From Streptomyces rishiriensis (GTDB lineage: Bacteria > Actinomycetota > Actinomycetes > Streptomycetales > Streptomycetaceae): a DNA stretch of 64,000 bases. Shown one piece after another: positions 8,254 to 16,529 of the stretch. The number at the start of each line of letters is the position of its first letter. Position 1 is the first letter of the stretch. The stretch lies in contig NZ_BEWA01000012.1 in assembly GCF_003112535.1 (NCBI RefSeq), forward strand, positions 372,001-436,000. Reading direction: 5' to 3'. The notes under the pieces are model-generated. The model was not told the DNA's origin, did no database searches, and saw only the letters and a list, made by a program, of their open reading frames with translations. The translations under genes were made by a program, and so were the position numbers.

Positions 8254-10589
8254 ACCTGCGCCAGTGGTCCAGGGACCTGGGCCTGGGGGTCAGGTTCGCC
8301 TTCAGCGGCGGGCGGGAGGGCTGGATCCGGGCGGTTCTGACGGCTGTCGGCGTCGGCCTCGGGGTGGCCGTGCTGCTGCTGACGACCGCGGCGCCCAACG
8401 CGCTGGAGGTTCGCCACGACCGTGAACAGGCCAGGCTGGACTGGCCGTTCGGCGAGCCGCCGGCCAAGTCCGACAAGACCCTGCTGATCGCGCAGTCCGA
8501 CACCACGTTCCGCGACAAGGACATCCGCGGCCGGCTGCTGGAGCCGGAGGGCGCGGGCGCCCCGCTGCCGCCCGGCGTGAGCCGGTTCCCCGCGGAGGGC
8601 GACATGTTCGTCTCGCCCGCGCTGAAGAGGCTGCTGGCCGCCGACGACTCGGCGCCGCTGCGGGAACGGCTGCCGTACCACGTCGTCGGGACCATCGGGG
8701 AAAACGGGCTGGTCGGCTCGCAGGAGCTCGCCTACTACTCGGGCGCCACCGGGCTGACCATGCACGTCAACGGCGGCGGCGCGGTGAGCCGGCTGGAGAC
8801 GTTCGGGAACCCGAACCCGTCGCACGAGCAGACCGACCCGGTGCTGCTCCTGCTGATCCTCGTGGTCATCGTGGTGCTGCTGATGCCCGTCGCGGTGTTC
8901 ATCGCCGCGGCGGTGCGGTTCGGCGGCGAGCGGCGCGACCGCAGGCTCGCGGCCCTCAGACTGATCGGTTCCGACAGCCGGATGACCCGGCGCATCGCGG
9001 CGGGCGAGGCGATGGCCGGCTCCCTGCTGGGCCTGGTCCTCGGCACGGTGTTCTTCCTGGCCGGCCGTCAGCTGGCGGGTTCCGTCGAAGTGGTGGGCGT
9101 GAGCGTGTGGCCCAGCTACCTCGACCCCTCTCCCGCGCTGGCCGCGCTGGTCGTCCTGGCGGTGCCGACGGCGGCGGTGCTGGTCACCCTCTTCGCGCTG
9201 CGCGGTGTGGTGATCGAACCCCTCGGAGTGGTGCGCACCGCCAAGCCCGCACGGCGTCGCCTGTGGTGGCGGCTGCTGCTGCCCCTGGGCGGCGTCGCGA
9301 TGCTCTACCCGATGATCGGGCAGGGCCACGCCAACGGCGACTTCAACCAGTATCTGGTGAGCGGCGGCGTCATCCTGATCCTCGTCGGCATCACCGCACT
9401 GCTCCCCTGGCTCGTGGAAGCGGTCGTCAGCCGGCTCGGCCCGGGCGGCGTCGCCTGGCAACTGGCGGTACGGCGTCTGCAGCTGAGCAGCGGCACGGCG
9501 GCCCGGATGGTCAACGGCATCGCGGTGGCGGTGGCCGGGGCCATCGCGCTCCAGATGCTGTTCGCCGGCGTGGACAGCGACTACACCAAGGCCACCGGTA
9601 AGGACCTCAGCCGGGCGCAGATGCAGGTCGGGGTGCCGGACGGCGCGCCGCTGGCCCCTACCGCCCGGAAGTTCGCCGAGACCAAGGCCGTCCGCAAGGT
9701 GACGGCGCTGTGGGAGGGCTACCTCGGCGACGCTTCCTGGAAGACCGAGAACGGCCCGAACACGCTCGGCGCGCTGGCCGTGGGCGACTGCCCGGCCCTG
9801 CGCGAGCTGGCGAAGCTGCCCTCCTGCGAGGACGGCGACACGTTCGTCCTCGACGGCGGCGGAATCTCCGCCGACGGTCCGAATCTCAACAAGCCCGGCA
9901 AGAAGCTGTACTTCGAACAGTCCTCCGACGACCACAGCCCGGACGTCCTGTGGACCGTCCCCCCGGGCGTCAAGCAGGCCCATTCGGTGAAGGGCCTGAC
10001 CGACTGGGAGCGGGACGGCTTCCTGATGACGCCGAGCGCGCTGCCCAAGGCGGCCGAGAAGCGGGTCAGCGGGGAGATCTACCTCTCGATCGACGAGTCC
10101 GTGCCGGACGCCTACGAGTACGCCCGCAACACGGCGTTCCGGGTGGACCCGCTGTCCCAGCCGATGAACTGGACGGCCACCCGGCAGGACACGAAGTTCA
10201 GTTCCATCCGCACCGGGCTGCTGGTCGGCGCGGCCGCCGTGCTGGCGCTGATCGGGGCGAGCCTGCTGGTCTCCCAGCTGGAGCAGCTGCGCGAACGCAG
10301 GAAGCTGCTGTCGTCCCTGGTCGCCTTCGGCACCCGGCGGCGCACGCTCGGGCTGTCCGTGCTGTGGCAGACGGCGATCCCGATCGTGCTGGGGCTGCTG
10401 CTGGCCGCGACGGTGGGGATCACCCTGGGCGCGGTGCTGCTGCGGATGACGGACACGCCGGTGGACGTGGACTGGCCGAGCGTGCTGGCGATGACCGGCA
10501 TCGGCGCGGTGGTCGTCCTCCTGGTGACGCTGCTGAGCCTGCCGCCGCTGCTGCGGCTGCTGCGGCCGGACGGGCTGCGCACGGAGTAG
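8250..10589 (+). CDS. FtsX-like ABC transporter permease
   Basis: A 779-residue permease. One membrane helix lies near 25-45, a large extracytoplasmic segment follows to about 190, and then come several helices including the FtsX core (about 195-345). After further helices (about 350-470) there is a second extracytoplasmic segment (about 470-645), and a second FtsX core near 650-770 (LLVGAAAVLALIGASLLVSQ). The duplicated FtsX layout is common in actinobacterial peptide-antibiotic detoxification transporters. It is coupled by ATGA-type overlap to the ATPase. The substrate is not readable from sequence. Confidence 0.92.
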   Translation: MNLRQWSRDLGLGVRFAFSGGREGWIRAVLTAVGVGLGVAVLLLTTAAPNALEVRHDREQARLDWPFGEPPAKSDKTLLIAQSDTTFRDKDIRGRLLEPEGAGAPLPPGVSRFPAEGDMFVSPALKRLLAADDSAPLRERLPYHVVGTIGENGLVGSQELAYYSGATGLTMHVNGGGAVSRLETFGNPNPSHEQTDPVLLLLILVVIVVLLMPVAVFIAAAVRFGGERRDRRLAALRLIGSDSRMTRRIAAGEAMAGSLLGLVLGTVFFLAGRQLAGSVEVVGVSVWPSYLDPSPALAALVVLAVPTAAVLVTLFALRGVVIEPLGVVRTAKPARRRLWWRLLLPLGGVAMLYPMIGQGHANGDFNQYLVSGGVILILVGITALLPWLVEAVVSRLGPGGVAWQLAVRRLQLSSGTAARMVNGIAVAVAGAIALQMLFAGVDSDYTKATGKDLSRAQMQVGVPDGAPLAPTARKFAETKAVRKVTALWEGYLGDASWKTENGPNTLGALAVGDCPALRELAKLPSCEDGDTFVLDGGGISADGPNLNKPGKKLYFEQSSDDHSPDVLWTVPPGVKQAHSVKGLTDWERDGFLMTPSALPKAAEKRVSGEIYLSIDESVPDAYEYARNTAFRVDPLSQPMNWTATRQDTKFSSIRTGLLVGAAAVLALIGASLLVSQLEQLRERRKLLSSLVAFGTRRRTLGLSVLWQTAIPIVLGLLLAATVGITLGAVLLRMTDTPVDVDWPSVLAMTGIGAVVVLLVTLLSLPPLLRLLRPDGLRTE

Positions 10590-10615
10590 CCGCCGCCCGC
10601 CTCGGTCGCCCGGTC

Positions 10616-10644
10616 CGGTCCCTCCCCCGCTCGGGGAGGGACCG
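10616..10644. terminator. hairpin terminator after the ABC operon
   Basis: CGGTCCCTCCCC pairs exactly with GGGGAGGGACCG across a five-base loop. It sits between the convergent permease gene and the roadblock-like gene and can serve both. Confidence 0.8.
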
Positions 10645-10651
10645 TCCGCGT

Positions 10652-11080
10652 TCACAGCTGGTACTCGCGCACCACCCTTCGCACCTGGGCGAACAGCATG
10701 CCCACGTTGACCGACTTGCGGCACACGACCACCGCGACGACGTCCTGCTGCTCGGTCATCCGCACGAACAGGTGAGTGAGGTTGTCGCTGTTGACGAGGA
10801 TCTCCTGGAAGAAGTGGTTGTCGCTCTGGACGCCGCGACGCTCCTTGAAGACGTCCTCGATCATCACCACCGTGCGGCCCTGGAACAGGTCGAGCGTCGC
10901 GCCCGCCAGCAGGTCCAGGACCTCGGGCGGATGGTTGTCGACGGTCTCGTAGGACAGCAGCATGCCGGTGGACATGTCGACGACGCCGGAGGCGACGCAG
11001 TCGGGGGCATCCGTACGCAGTGACTTGACCAGGCCCATCACCTGATCGGAGAAACCGGGGGTCATACGCTTCGTCGCCAT
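10652..11080 (-). CDS. roadblock/LC7-like small protein
   Basis: A 142-residue cytoplasmic protein with alternating helices and strands (SGVVDMSTGMLLSYET, TVVMIEDVF, LTHLFVRMTEQQDVVAVVV). The pattern resembles the roadblock/longin fold, but I cannot match it to a named family by motif alone. It lies four bases downstream of a clear roadblock gene and is probably cotranscribed with it. The pair may form a heterodimer that senses or modulates a small GTPase or kinase encoded elsewhere. Confidence 0.65.
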   Translation of the reverse strand: MATKRMTPGFSDQVMGLVKSLRTDAPDCVASGVVDMSTGMLLSYETVDNHPPEVLDLLAGATLDLFQGRTVVMIEDVFKERRGVQSDNHFFQEILVNSDNLTHLFVRMTEQQDVVAVVVCRKSVNVGMLFAQVRRVVREYQL

Positions 11081-11084
11081 CCCT

Positions 11085-11471
11085 TCAGACTCCTTCGGCG
11101 GCTTTCCGGGTGAGGATCAGATCGATGCGGCGCAGGGCGGGCTGGGTCGCCGTGTGCAGGCGCTCCACGTCCATGCCCTCGTCGCCGAGCACGACCATCA
11201 GCGCGGTGTCGCCCACCGCGTAGAACGCGGCGCAGCCGTGGCTGCCGTAGGCCACCGTGCGGTGCAGGGCGCCGCGGGCGGTCGCCTCGGAGGTGCGGCG
11301 GGCGAGGCCGAGGCCGGCCGCGGCGAGGGCGGCGAGGCCCTCCGGATCGATGGAGTCGGCGGTGTCGGCGGCGATGAGCAGTCCGTCGGCCGCCGCCACC
11401 GCGGTGTCGGTGATGCCGGTCACCTGCTCGCGCAGGCCGCGCATCTCCCGCGCGAGGGCTTGGTGGTCCAT
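11085..11471 (-). CDS. roadblock/LC7 domain protein
   Basis: A 128-residue protein with the recognisable roadblock order: helix (REQVTGITDTAVAAADGLLIAAD), acidic turn (DSIDPEGLAALAAAGLGLARR), strand pair (HRTVAYGSHGCAAFYAVGDTALMVVLGDEG) and C-terminal helix. In actinobacteria these proteins accompany small GTPases and histidine kinases as MglB-like modulators. No GTPase gene is in this cluster. ATG 11471 is preceded by AGGGGAG at a good distance, which fixes the start. The upstream gap contains the 14-bp tandem array. Confidence 0.88.
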   Translation of the reverse strand: MDHQALAREMRGLREQVTGITDTAVAAADGLLIAADTADSIDPEGLAALAAAGLGLARRTSEATARGALHRTVAYGSHGCAAFYAVGDTALMVVLGDEGMDVERLHTATQPALRRIDLILTRKAAEGV

Positions 11472-11528
11472 GTGTGCAACTCCCCTGTCTTGGATCGCAT
11501 GTGACCGTTCTTCTGTCTGTGGGGGTCT

Positions 11529-11640
11529 GTGCGTGGGGGCGGGTGCGTGGGGATGGGTGCGTGGGGACGGGTGCGTGGGGACGGGTGCGTGGGGACGGGT
11601 GCGTGGGGACGGGTGCGTGGGGACGGGTGCGTGGGGACGG
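11529..11640. repeat. eight tandem copies of a 14-bp unit
   Basis: GTGCGTGGGGACGG repeats head-to-tail eight times without gaps. The first two copies (11529-11542 and 11543-11556) each carry one substitution; the last six are identical. The array fills most of the gap between the PATAN-like gene stop (11642) and the roadblock gene start (11471). Fourteen is not a multiple of three, and the array ends one base before the stop codon, so it is an intergenic tandem repeat rather than coding sequence. Confidence 0.97.
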
Positions 11641-11641
11641 G

Positions 11642-12544
11642 TCATCTCGCCGTGGGGTTCCGCAGGCGGAAGAACTCCTTCCAGCCGGTGCCGCCGTTCG
11701 GTTCCGGCGTGAGGGCTTCGTTGATGCCGCTGGCGCCGGGCCGTCGCCGGGGCAGCGCCGACGCGTCCGGGCCCGGCGGCGGTCCCTGCGGCGGCGCGGC
11801 GGGCGTCGCCGGTTCGCGGGGCCCCAGTCCGCCGCCGTCCGCCGGCAGCAGGACCGGGATCGGGTGGGGCTCGTCCACGCATTCCAGGAGCCCCTCGCCC
11901 AGCATCCGGGCCACCTCGACGGTGACGGTGTAGACCCCGCGTCCGGTGCGGAAGGCGAGGTCGCGGGCGGTGCGCCGGCCGTCGGCGTGCGCGAGCAGCT
12001 CGCACCGCAGGTCGCCGAGCCGGGTCGCCGCGCAGGACACGGGGGCGGGCGTGGGCCGCTCCCGGTCCGGGCGTACGGGATACGGCAGCGCCAGCAGCGC
12101 GCGCAGCTTGCGGGACGCCTCCTGGAGCAGCCGGGTGGGCGGTTCGCCGACGGCGACCGCGGCGGGCGGGGGCCCGGCCGCCGGACCGCGTTCGCAGCCG
12201 TCGACGCTGCCCGCGACGACCGCGAACGCGGCGTCCTGCAGGGACATCGCGCAGACCACCCGGAGCTGGGCGGCCCCCGCGTAGCCGTGGGCGATCAGCC
12301 CGGCGGCCGGCCAGCGCGCGCCGCCGGACTCGCGCACCAGAGCGGCCCACTCCTCGCCGCCGATCCGGCCGGAGCGCAGCAGCAGCGCCTCGGGGCCGGG
12401 CGCGCCGGGCGACTCGACGGCGACGACCAGGCCGCCGTGGAGATGGAAGGCGCCGCCGGGCGAACCGGACACGCGCACCTCCCCGGTGAAGCCGTCCCGG
12501 CCGCACGCGGCGAGGTCGCGTGCCAGCAGCTCGTAGCCCGACAT
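11642..12544 (-). CDS. DUF4388/PATAN-like domain protein with C-terminal winged-helix-like region
   Basis: A 300-residue protein. Residues about 1-90 (GFTGEVRVSGSPGGAFHLHG, then LVVAVESPGAPGPEALLLRSGRI) match the PATAN/DUF4388 pattern found in bacterial signalling proteins beside roadblock genes. Residues about 135-225 look like a helical winged-helix segment (ARDLAFRTGRGVYTVTVEVA, MLGEGLLECV). The last 75 residues are Pro-rich. The start at 12544 has AAGGGGAG two bases upstream of the GTG-ATG; the longer frame back to 12571 lacks support. It heads a three-gene signalling cluster with the two roadblock-like proteins. The effector is unknown. Confidence 0.75.
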   Translation of the reverse strand: MSGYELLARDLAACGRDGFTGEVRVSGSPGGAFHLHGGLVVAVESPGAPGPEALLLRSGRIGGEEWAALVRESGGARWPAAGLIAHGYAGAAQLRVVCAMSLQDAAFAVVAGSVDGCERGPAAGPPPAAVAVGEPPTRLLQEASRKLRALLALPYPVRPDRERPTPAPVSCAATRLGDLRCELLAHADGRRTARDLAFRTGRGVYTVTVEVARMLGEGLLECVDEPHPIPVLLPADGGGLGPREPATPAAPPQGPPPGPDASALPRRRPGASGINEALTPEPNGGTGWKEFFRLRNPTAR

Positions 12545-12732
12545 CACTCCCCTTGGGCCTCTCGCACACACGCCTGACGCGTAGCGCTGAGGAGGGAATG
12601 TGTATCAGCCGGCGCACACGGCCCGGCGCGGGATTTCCGACCTGCCCCCCAGCTGACGGAAGTTGCTCCACCGGCGAGCCCAAATCGCTCTGCGGAGACG
12701 CTATTTGACCGAGTGGCGCGCCTTGGCGGACT

Positions 12733-13692
12733 TCACTCCCCGCCCCCGAGCACCCGCACCGGAAGCGGCCGCAGCGCCTCCCGGAGGGCGTCCGCCAGCT
12801 CCCGGTGCTCCGCCCCTCTCGCCGCTCCCGTGCGCATGGCCAGGGCGATGCGGCGGGCGGGCGCGGGGTCGGCGAAGGAGCCGGTGAGCAGGTGCGTGCT
12901 GCGGCTGGTCTCGACGGTGACGGCGGTGCGCGGCAGGAGCGTGCAGCCGAGGCCGCCGGCGACGAGCTGGACGAGGGTGGACAGTCCGGCCGCGGTGGTC
13001 GTCACCGGCGCGTCCTCGCGGCCCGCCTCGCGGCAGATGTCCAGCGCCTGGTCGCGCAGACAGTGCCCTTCGTCGAGGAGCAGCAGTTTGAGCTCCCTCA
13101 GGGCCTCGCGCGCGATGCCCTCGCGCCCGCCGAGCTCATGACCGAGGGGCGTGACCAGCACGAAGTCCTCGTCGAACAAGGGGAGTTCGACGACGCCGGG
13201 GACGCCGAGGGGGACGGCGAGCAGCAGCAGGTCGAGCCGTCCCGTGTGCAGGCCGTCCACGAGGCCGGCGGTCTGCTCCTCGTGGACCTGGAGGTCGAGG
13301 TGCGGGTAGCGCTCGTGGACCAGCCGCAGGACGGTCGGCAGGAGGTAGGGCGCGACGGTGGGGATGACGCCGAGGCGCAGCGCTCCGGCGAAGGGGGCCC
13401 GTACCGCCTCGGCCTCCTCCATCAGGGCCTCCACCTCGCCGAGCACCGCCCTGGCCCGGACGACGAGCCGCTCACCGGCCGGCGAGAGCAGCACCTTGCG
13501 GGTCGTACGCTCGAGAAGGGTGACCCCGAGGGCCTCCTCCAGGGCCGACACGGCACCGGACAGGGCGGGCTGGCTCATGCCGATGGCCGCGGCCGCGTCC
13601 CGGAAGTGCAGGTGCTCGGCTACGGCCGTGAAGGCCCGGAGCTGGGACAGACTGGGCGGCCGCCTCCTGGCCCTCGCATTACCTACAGTCAC
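12733..13692 (-). CDS. oxyR: OxyR-type LysR regulator of peroxide stress
   Basis: A 319-residue LysR-type regulator. The helix-turn-helix is at about 15-65 (LSQLRAFTAVAEHLHFRDAA, SQPALSGAVSALEEALG). The substrate-binding-like domain carries EGHCLRDQALDICREAG, with Cys211 and Cys220 equivalent to the redox pair of E. coli OxyR (199/208), so a disulfide switch is expected. It is divergent from ahpC-ahpD with 133 bases between start codons, the classic OxyR arrangement. The GTG at 13692 is the only upstream start in frame. Confidence 0.95.
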   Translation of the reverse strand: MTVGNARARRRPPSLSQLRAFTAVAEHLHFRDAAAAIGMSQPALSGAVSALEEALGVTLLERTTRKVLLSPAGERLVVRARAVLGEVEALMEEAEAVRAPFAGALRLGVIPTVAPYLLPTVLRLVHERYPHLDLQVHEEQTAGLVDGLHTGRLDLLLLAVPLGVPGVVELPLFDEDFVLVTPLGHELGGREGIAREALRELKLLLLDEGHCLRDQALDICREAGREDAPVTTTAAGLSTLVQLVAGGLGCTLLPRTAVTVETSRSTHLLTGSFADPAPARRIALAMRTGAARGAEHRELADALREALRPLPVRVLGGGE

Positions 13693-13710
13693 TGATAACT
13701 ACCTCCGATC

Positions 13711-13724
13711 AACTCAATCGAGTT
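13711..13724. promoter_or_regulatory. candidate OxyR operator between oxyR and ahpC
   Basis: AACTC-AATC-GAGTT is an inverted repeat within an A/T-enriched part of the oxyR-ahpC gap, 18 bases from the oxyR start. OxyR binds extended dyads between divergent promoters. The exact tetramer contacts cannot be assigned by eye. Confidence 0.5.
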
Positions 13725-13825
13725 TAGCCATTTCCTGAATCAATGCACCCTGTGCCACGATCGGCGTCGTCCAACCCAAGGGAAGTGTCCGCGATCCGGA
13801 CACTTCCTCGCTGCAAGGAGAGCGT

Positions 13826-14380
13826 GTGCTCACTGTCGGTGACAAGTTCCCCGAGTTCGAACTGACCGCCTGCGTCTCGCTGGACAAGGGTGCGGAGTTC
13901 GAGCAGATCCACCACAAGTCCTACGAGGGCAAGTGGCTCGTGGTCTTCGCGTGGCCCAAGGACTTCACCTTCGTCTGCCCGACCGAGATCGCCGCGTTCG
14001 GCAAGCTGAACGAGGAGTTCGCCGACCGCGACGCGCAGATCCTCGGCTTCTCCGGCGACTCCGAGTTCGTCCACCACGCCTGGCGCAAGGACCACCCGGA
14101 CCTGACCGACCTGCCGTTCCCGATGCTGGCCGACTCCAAGCACGAGCTGATGCGCGACCTCGGCATCGAGGGCGAGGACGGCTTCGCCCAGCGCGCCGTG
14201 TTCATCGTGGACCCGAACCGCGAGATCCAGTTCACGATGGTCACCGCGGGCTCCGTCGGCCGCAACCCCAAGGAGGTCCTGCGGGTCCTGGACGCCCTGC
14301 AGACCGACGAGCTGTGCCCCTGCAACTGGACCAAGGGCGAGAACACCCTCGACCCGGTCAAGCTGCTGGCCGGGGAGTGA
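13826..14380 (+). CDS. ahpC: alkyl hydroperoxide reductase C (2-Cys peroxiredoxin)
   Basis: A 184-residue cytoplasmic peroxiredoxin that reduces organic peroxides and H2O2. The peroxidatic Cys51 lies in TFVCPTE, with Trp/Lys/Asp context WPKDFTF; resolving cysteines are in DELCPCNW (Cys164 and Cys166). A strong ribosome site (AAGGAGAG) precedes the GTG at 13826. The gene is followed after six bases by ahpD, its electron donor in actinobacteria, and is divergent from oxyR, which should induce it on oxidation. Confidence 0.97.
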   Translation: MLTVGDKFPEFELTACVSLDKGAEFEQIHHKSYEGKWLVVFAWPKDFTFVCPTEIAAFGKLNEEFADRDAQILGFSGDSEFVHHAWRKDHPDLTDLPFPMLADSKHELMRDLGIEGEDGFAQRAVFIVDPNREIQFTMVTAGSVGRNPKEVLRVLDALQTDELCPCNWTKGENTLDPVKLLAGE

Positions 14381-14386
14381 GCTGAG

Positions 14387-14920
14387 ATGTCCCTCGACTC
14401 CCTGAAGTCCGCGATACCGGACTACGCCAAGGACCTGCGGCTCAACCTCGGCTCGGTCATCGGCAACTCCGAGCTGCCGGCGCAGCAGCTGTGGGGCACG
14501 GTGCTGGCGACCGCGATCGCCTCGCGCTCCCCGATCGTGCTGCGCGAGCTCGCGCCGGAGGCGAAGGCCAACCTCTCGCCGGAGGCCTACACCGCGGCCA
14601 GGTCGGCCGCCGCCGTGATGGCGATGAACAACGTCTTCTACCGCACCCGCCACCTGCTCTCGGACCACGAGTACGGCAACCTGCGGGCCGGGCTGCGGAT
14701 GAACGTGATCGGCAACCCCGGCGTCGACAAGATCGACTTCGAGCTGTGGTCGTTCGCGGTCTCCGCGATCAACGGCTGCGGACTGTGCCTCGACTCCCAC
14801 GAGCAGGTGCTGCGCAAGGCGGGCGTCGAACGCGAGACCGTCCAGGAGGCCTTCAAGATCGCCTCGGTGATCCAGGCGATCGGCGTGACGCTGGACGCGG
14901 AGGCGATCCTCGGCGACTGA
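14387..14920 (+). CDS. ahpD: alkyl hydroperoxidase D
   Basis: A 177-residue all-helical protein with the active-site motif NGCGLCLDSH (Cys131, Cys134, His138). In actinobacteria AhpD shuttles electrons from dihydrolipoamide (Lpd/SucB) to AhpC and has weak peroxidase activity itself. It is cotranscribed with ahpC and ends at the long hairpin at 14958-15004. Confidence 0.97.
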   Translation: MSLDSLKSAIPDYAKDLRLNLGSVIGNSELPAQQLWGTVLATAIASRSPIVLRELAPEAKANLSPEAYTAARSAAAVMAMNNVFYRTRHLLSDHEYGNLRAGLRMNVIGNPGVDKIDFELWSFAVSAINGCGLCLDSHEQVLRKAGVERETVQEAFKIASVIQAIGVTLDAEAILGD

Positions 14921-14957
14921 CGTCCGGCGACCACGGGCCGACGGCCCGGGCCGGTGC

Positions 14958-15004
14958 GACGACGAGGCCCCGCTCACCTCGAGGGTGAGCGGGGCCTCGT
15001 CGTC
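14958..15004. terminator. long perfect hairpin terminator after ahpD
   Basis: Two exact 21-base arms (14958-14978 and 14984-15004) flank a five-base TCGAG loop. It lies between ahpD and the convergent exporter gene, whose stop begins two bases later, so it can end both transcripts. Confidence 0.92.
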
Positions 15005-15005
15005 G

Positions 15006-16370
15006 TCAGGCGTCCGCGGCGGGGGCCTCCGCGGCCGGACCGGGCTCCTGCGCGGCGCCGCTCGCCGCAGCCGCCGTCACGGGGGCCACGTCCGATGCCG
15101 TGGCCCCTCTCGGGCGGGGTGCGTGCCGGAGGGTCTGCTCGCGGGAGTAGGTGTGCAGATAGCCCACCACCGTGTTGGTGACGGCCACCAGCGGCACCGC
15201 CACGATCGCGCCGCCGATGCCCGCGACCATGCCGCCCGCCGCGACCGACAGGACCACCGCCAGCGGGTGGACGCGCACCGCCCGGCCGAGGATGAACGGC
15301 TGCAGGATGTGGCCCTCGATCTGCTGCACCGCCAGCACGACCACCAGCGTCATCACGGCCGCGAAGACGCCCTGGGTGACCAGCGCGACGACGACGGCCA
15401 GCGCGCCGGAGGCGACCGCGCCGACGAGCGGGATGAAGGAGAACAGGAAGATGAAGACGGCGAGCGGGACGGCCATCGGCACGTTCAGGAAGTAGATGCC
15501 GAGGCCGATGAAGATCGCGTCGATCAGCGCGACGATCACCGTGCCGCGCACATACGCCGTCAGCGTCGCCCAGGCCCGCGGACCGGCCCCCGCCACGCCG
15601 GGCCGGGCCGCGGCCGGGACCAGCTTGAGCGTCCACTCCCAGATGCGCCGGCCGTCGTAGAGCAGGAACAGGGTCGAGAAGAACGCCAGCAGGATGCCGG
15701 TCAGCGCCTCCACGACGACGGTGACGCCCTCCAGGCCCGCCGAGGTGATCGAGTCGGTGTTGTTCCCGATCGCGTCCCGCAGGTTCTGGGCGATCCCGTT
15801 GATCTGCTTGTCGGTGACGTGGAACGGGCTGTTGAGCAGCCAGCGGCGCAGATCGTCGATGCCGCCCTGGACCTGGTCGGAGAGGTTGTCGATGTTCGCC
15901 ATGACCTGCCAGGTCACGAACCAGCCCATCAGGCCGATGACGACGAACCCGAGGATCGCCGTCAGCGCGGTGGCGGCCCCGCCGGGCACGCCGGCCCGCT
16001 TCAGCCGGGCCACCGTGGGCTGCAGGAGCGCGGTCAGCAGCAGGGCGACCACGAAGGCCATGACGACCAGCTGGACCGCGCTGATGACTCTTATCAGCAC
16101 CCAGAGGGTCCCGGCGAGGACCAGCAGCCGCCAGCCCGCCTCGGCCGCGACCCGGACCCCCCACGGCACCGCGTGCGCGGGGTCGGGGCGCTGGACCGCA
16201 GGCATGGATTCCTGGGGGAACGCCTCGGGGGAGGGCGCGGGTGCTTCGGGCGACGCCGGTTCCGGTTCGGCGCCTTCCCGCTCGACCTCGACACGGCGCT
16301 CGTCGAGCCGCTCACTCATCTCGCTCAGACCGGCGCCGAGCCGGCCGAGCCACCCTGGCACTCGCGACAT
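15006..16370 (-). CDS. AI-2E family membrane transporter
   Basis: A 454-residue integral membrane protein of the AI-2E (TqsA/PerM) family. A charged N-terminal tail (about 1-75) precedes helices near 90-145. A soluble amphipathic section (QVMANIDNLSDQVQGGIDDL) follows, and then a C-terminal helix bundle with PLVGAVASGAL and the family signature GHILQPFILGRAVRVHPLAVV. Family members move autoinducers, Na+/H+ or other small molecules; the substrate cannot be inferred here. The ATG at 16370 follows GAGGAC and gives MSRVPGW; the longer open frame to 16523 overlaps the terminator of the preceding gene and is rejected. Confidence 0.93.
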   Translation of the reverse strand: MSRVPGWLGRLGAGLSEMSERLDERRVEVEREGAEPEPASPEAPAPSPEAFPQESMPAVQRPDPAHAVPWGVRVAAEAGWRLLVLAGTLWVLIRVISAVQLVVMAFVVALLLTALLQPTVARLKRAGVPGGAATALTAILGFVVIGLMGWFVTWQVMANIDNLSDQVQGGIDDLRRWLLNSPFHVTDKQINGIAQNLRDAIGNNTDSITSAGLEGVTVVVEALTGILLAFFSTLFLLYDGRRIWEWTLKLVPAAARPGVAGAGPRAWATLTAYVRGTVIVALIDAIFIGLGIYFLNVPMAVPLAVFIFLFSFIPLVGAVASGALAVVVALVTQGVFAAVMTLVVVLAVQQIEGHILQPFILGRAVRVHPLAVVLSVAAGGMVAGIGGAIVAVPLVAVTNTVVGYLHTYSREQTLRHAPRPRGATASDVAPVTAAAASGAAQEPGPAAEAPAADA

Positions 16371-16448
16371 GATCCGTCCTCTTCCCCCGTCTCTCCCCAC
16401 CACTCCCCCTGGAGTCGTCGGTCCCGGCCCGTCCGACCGTACAGGGCG

Positions 16449-16481
16449 ACAGCCCCTCCCCCTATGACGGGGAGGGGCTGT
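16449..16481 (-). terminator. hairpin after the first SLT gene
   Basis: ACAGCCCCTCCCC pairs with GGGGAGGGGCTGT across a short loop. It lies about 50 bases downstream of the stop of the SLT gene that ends at 16530, reading on the minus strand. Confidence 0.8.
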
Positions 16482-16529
16482 GCAGGGTTGAGCGGTGCCG
16501 CGGCGGCCCCGGCTCGGGACCACGGGCCG

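Noticed and set aside
7428..10724. 1098-codon minus-strand frame across the PadR-ABC operon
   Set aside because: Low-complexity Arg/Gln/His sequence opposite three well-supported coupled genes.
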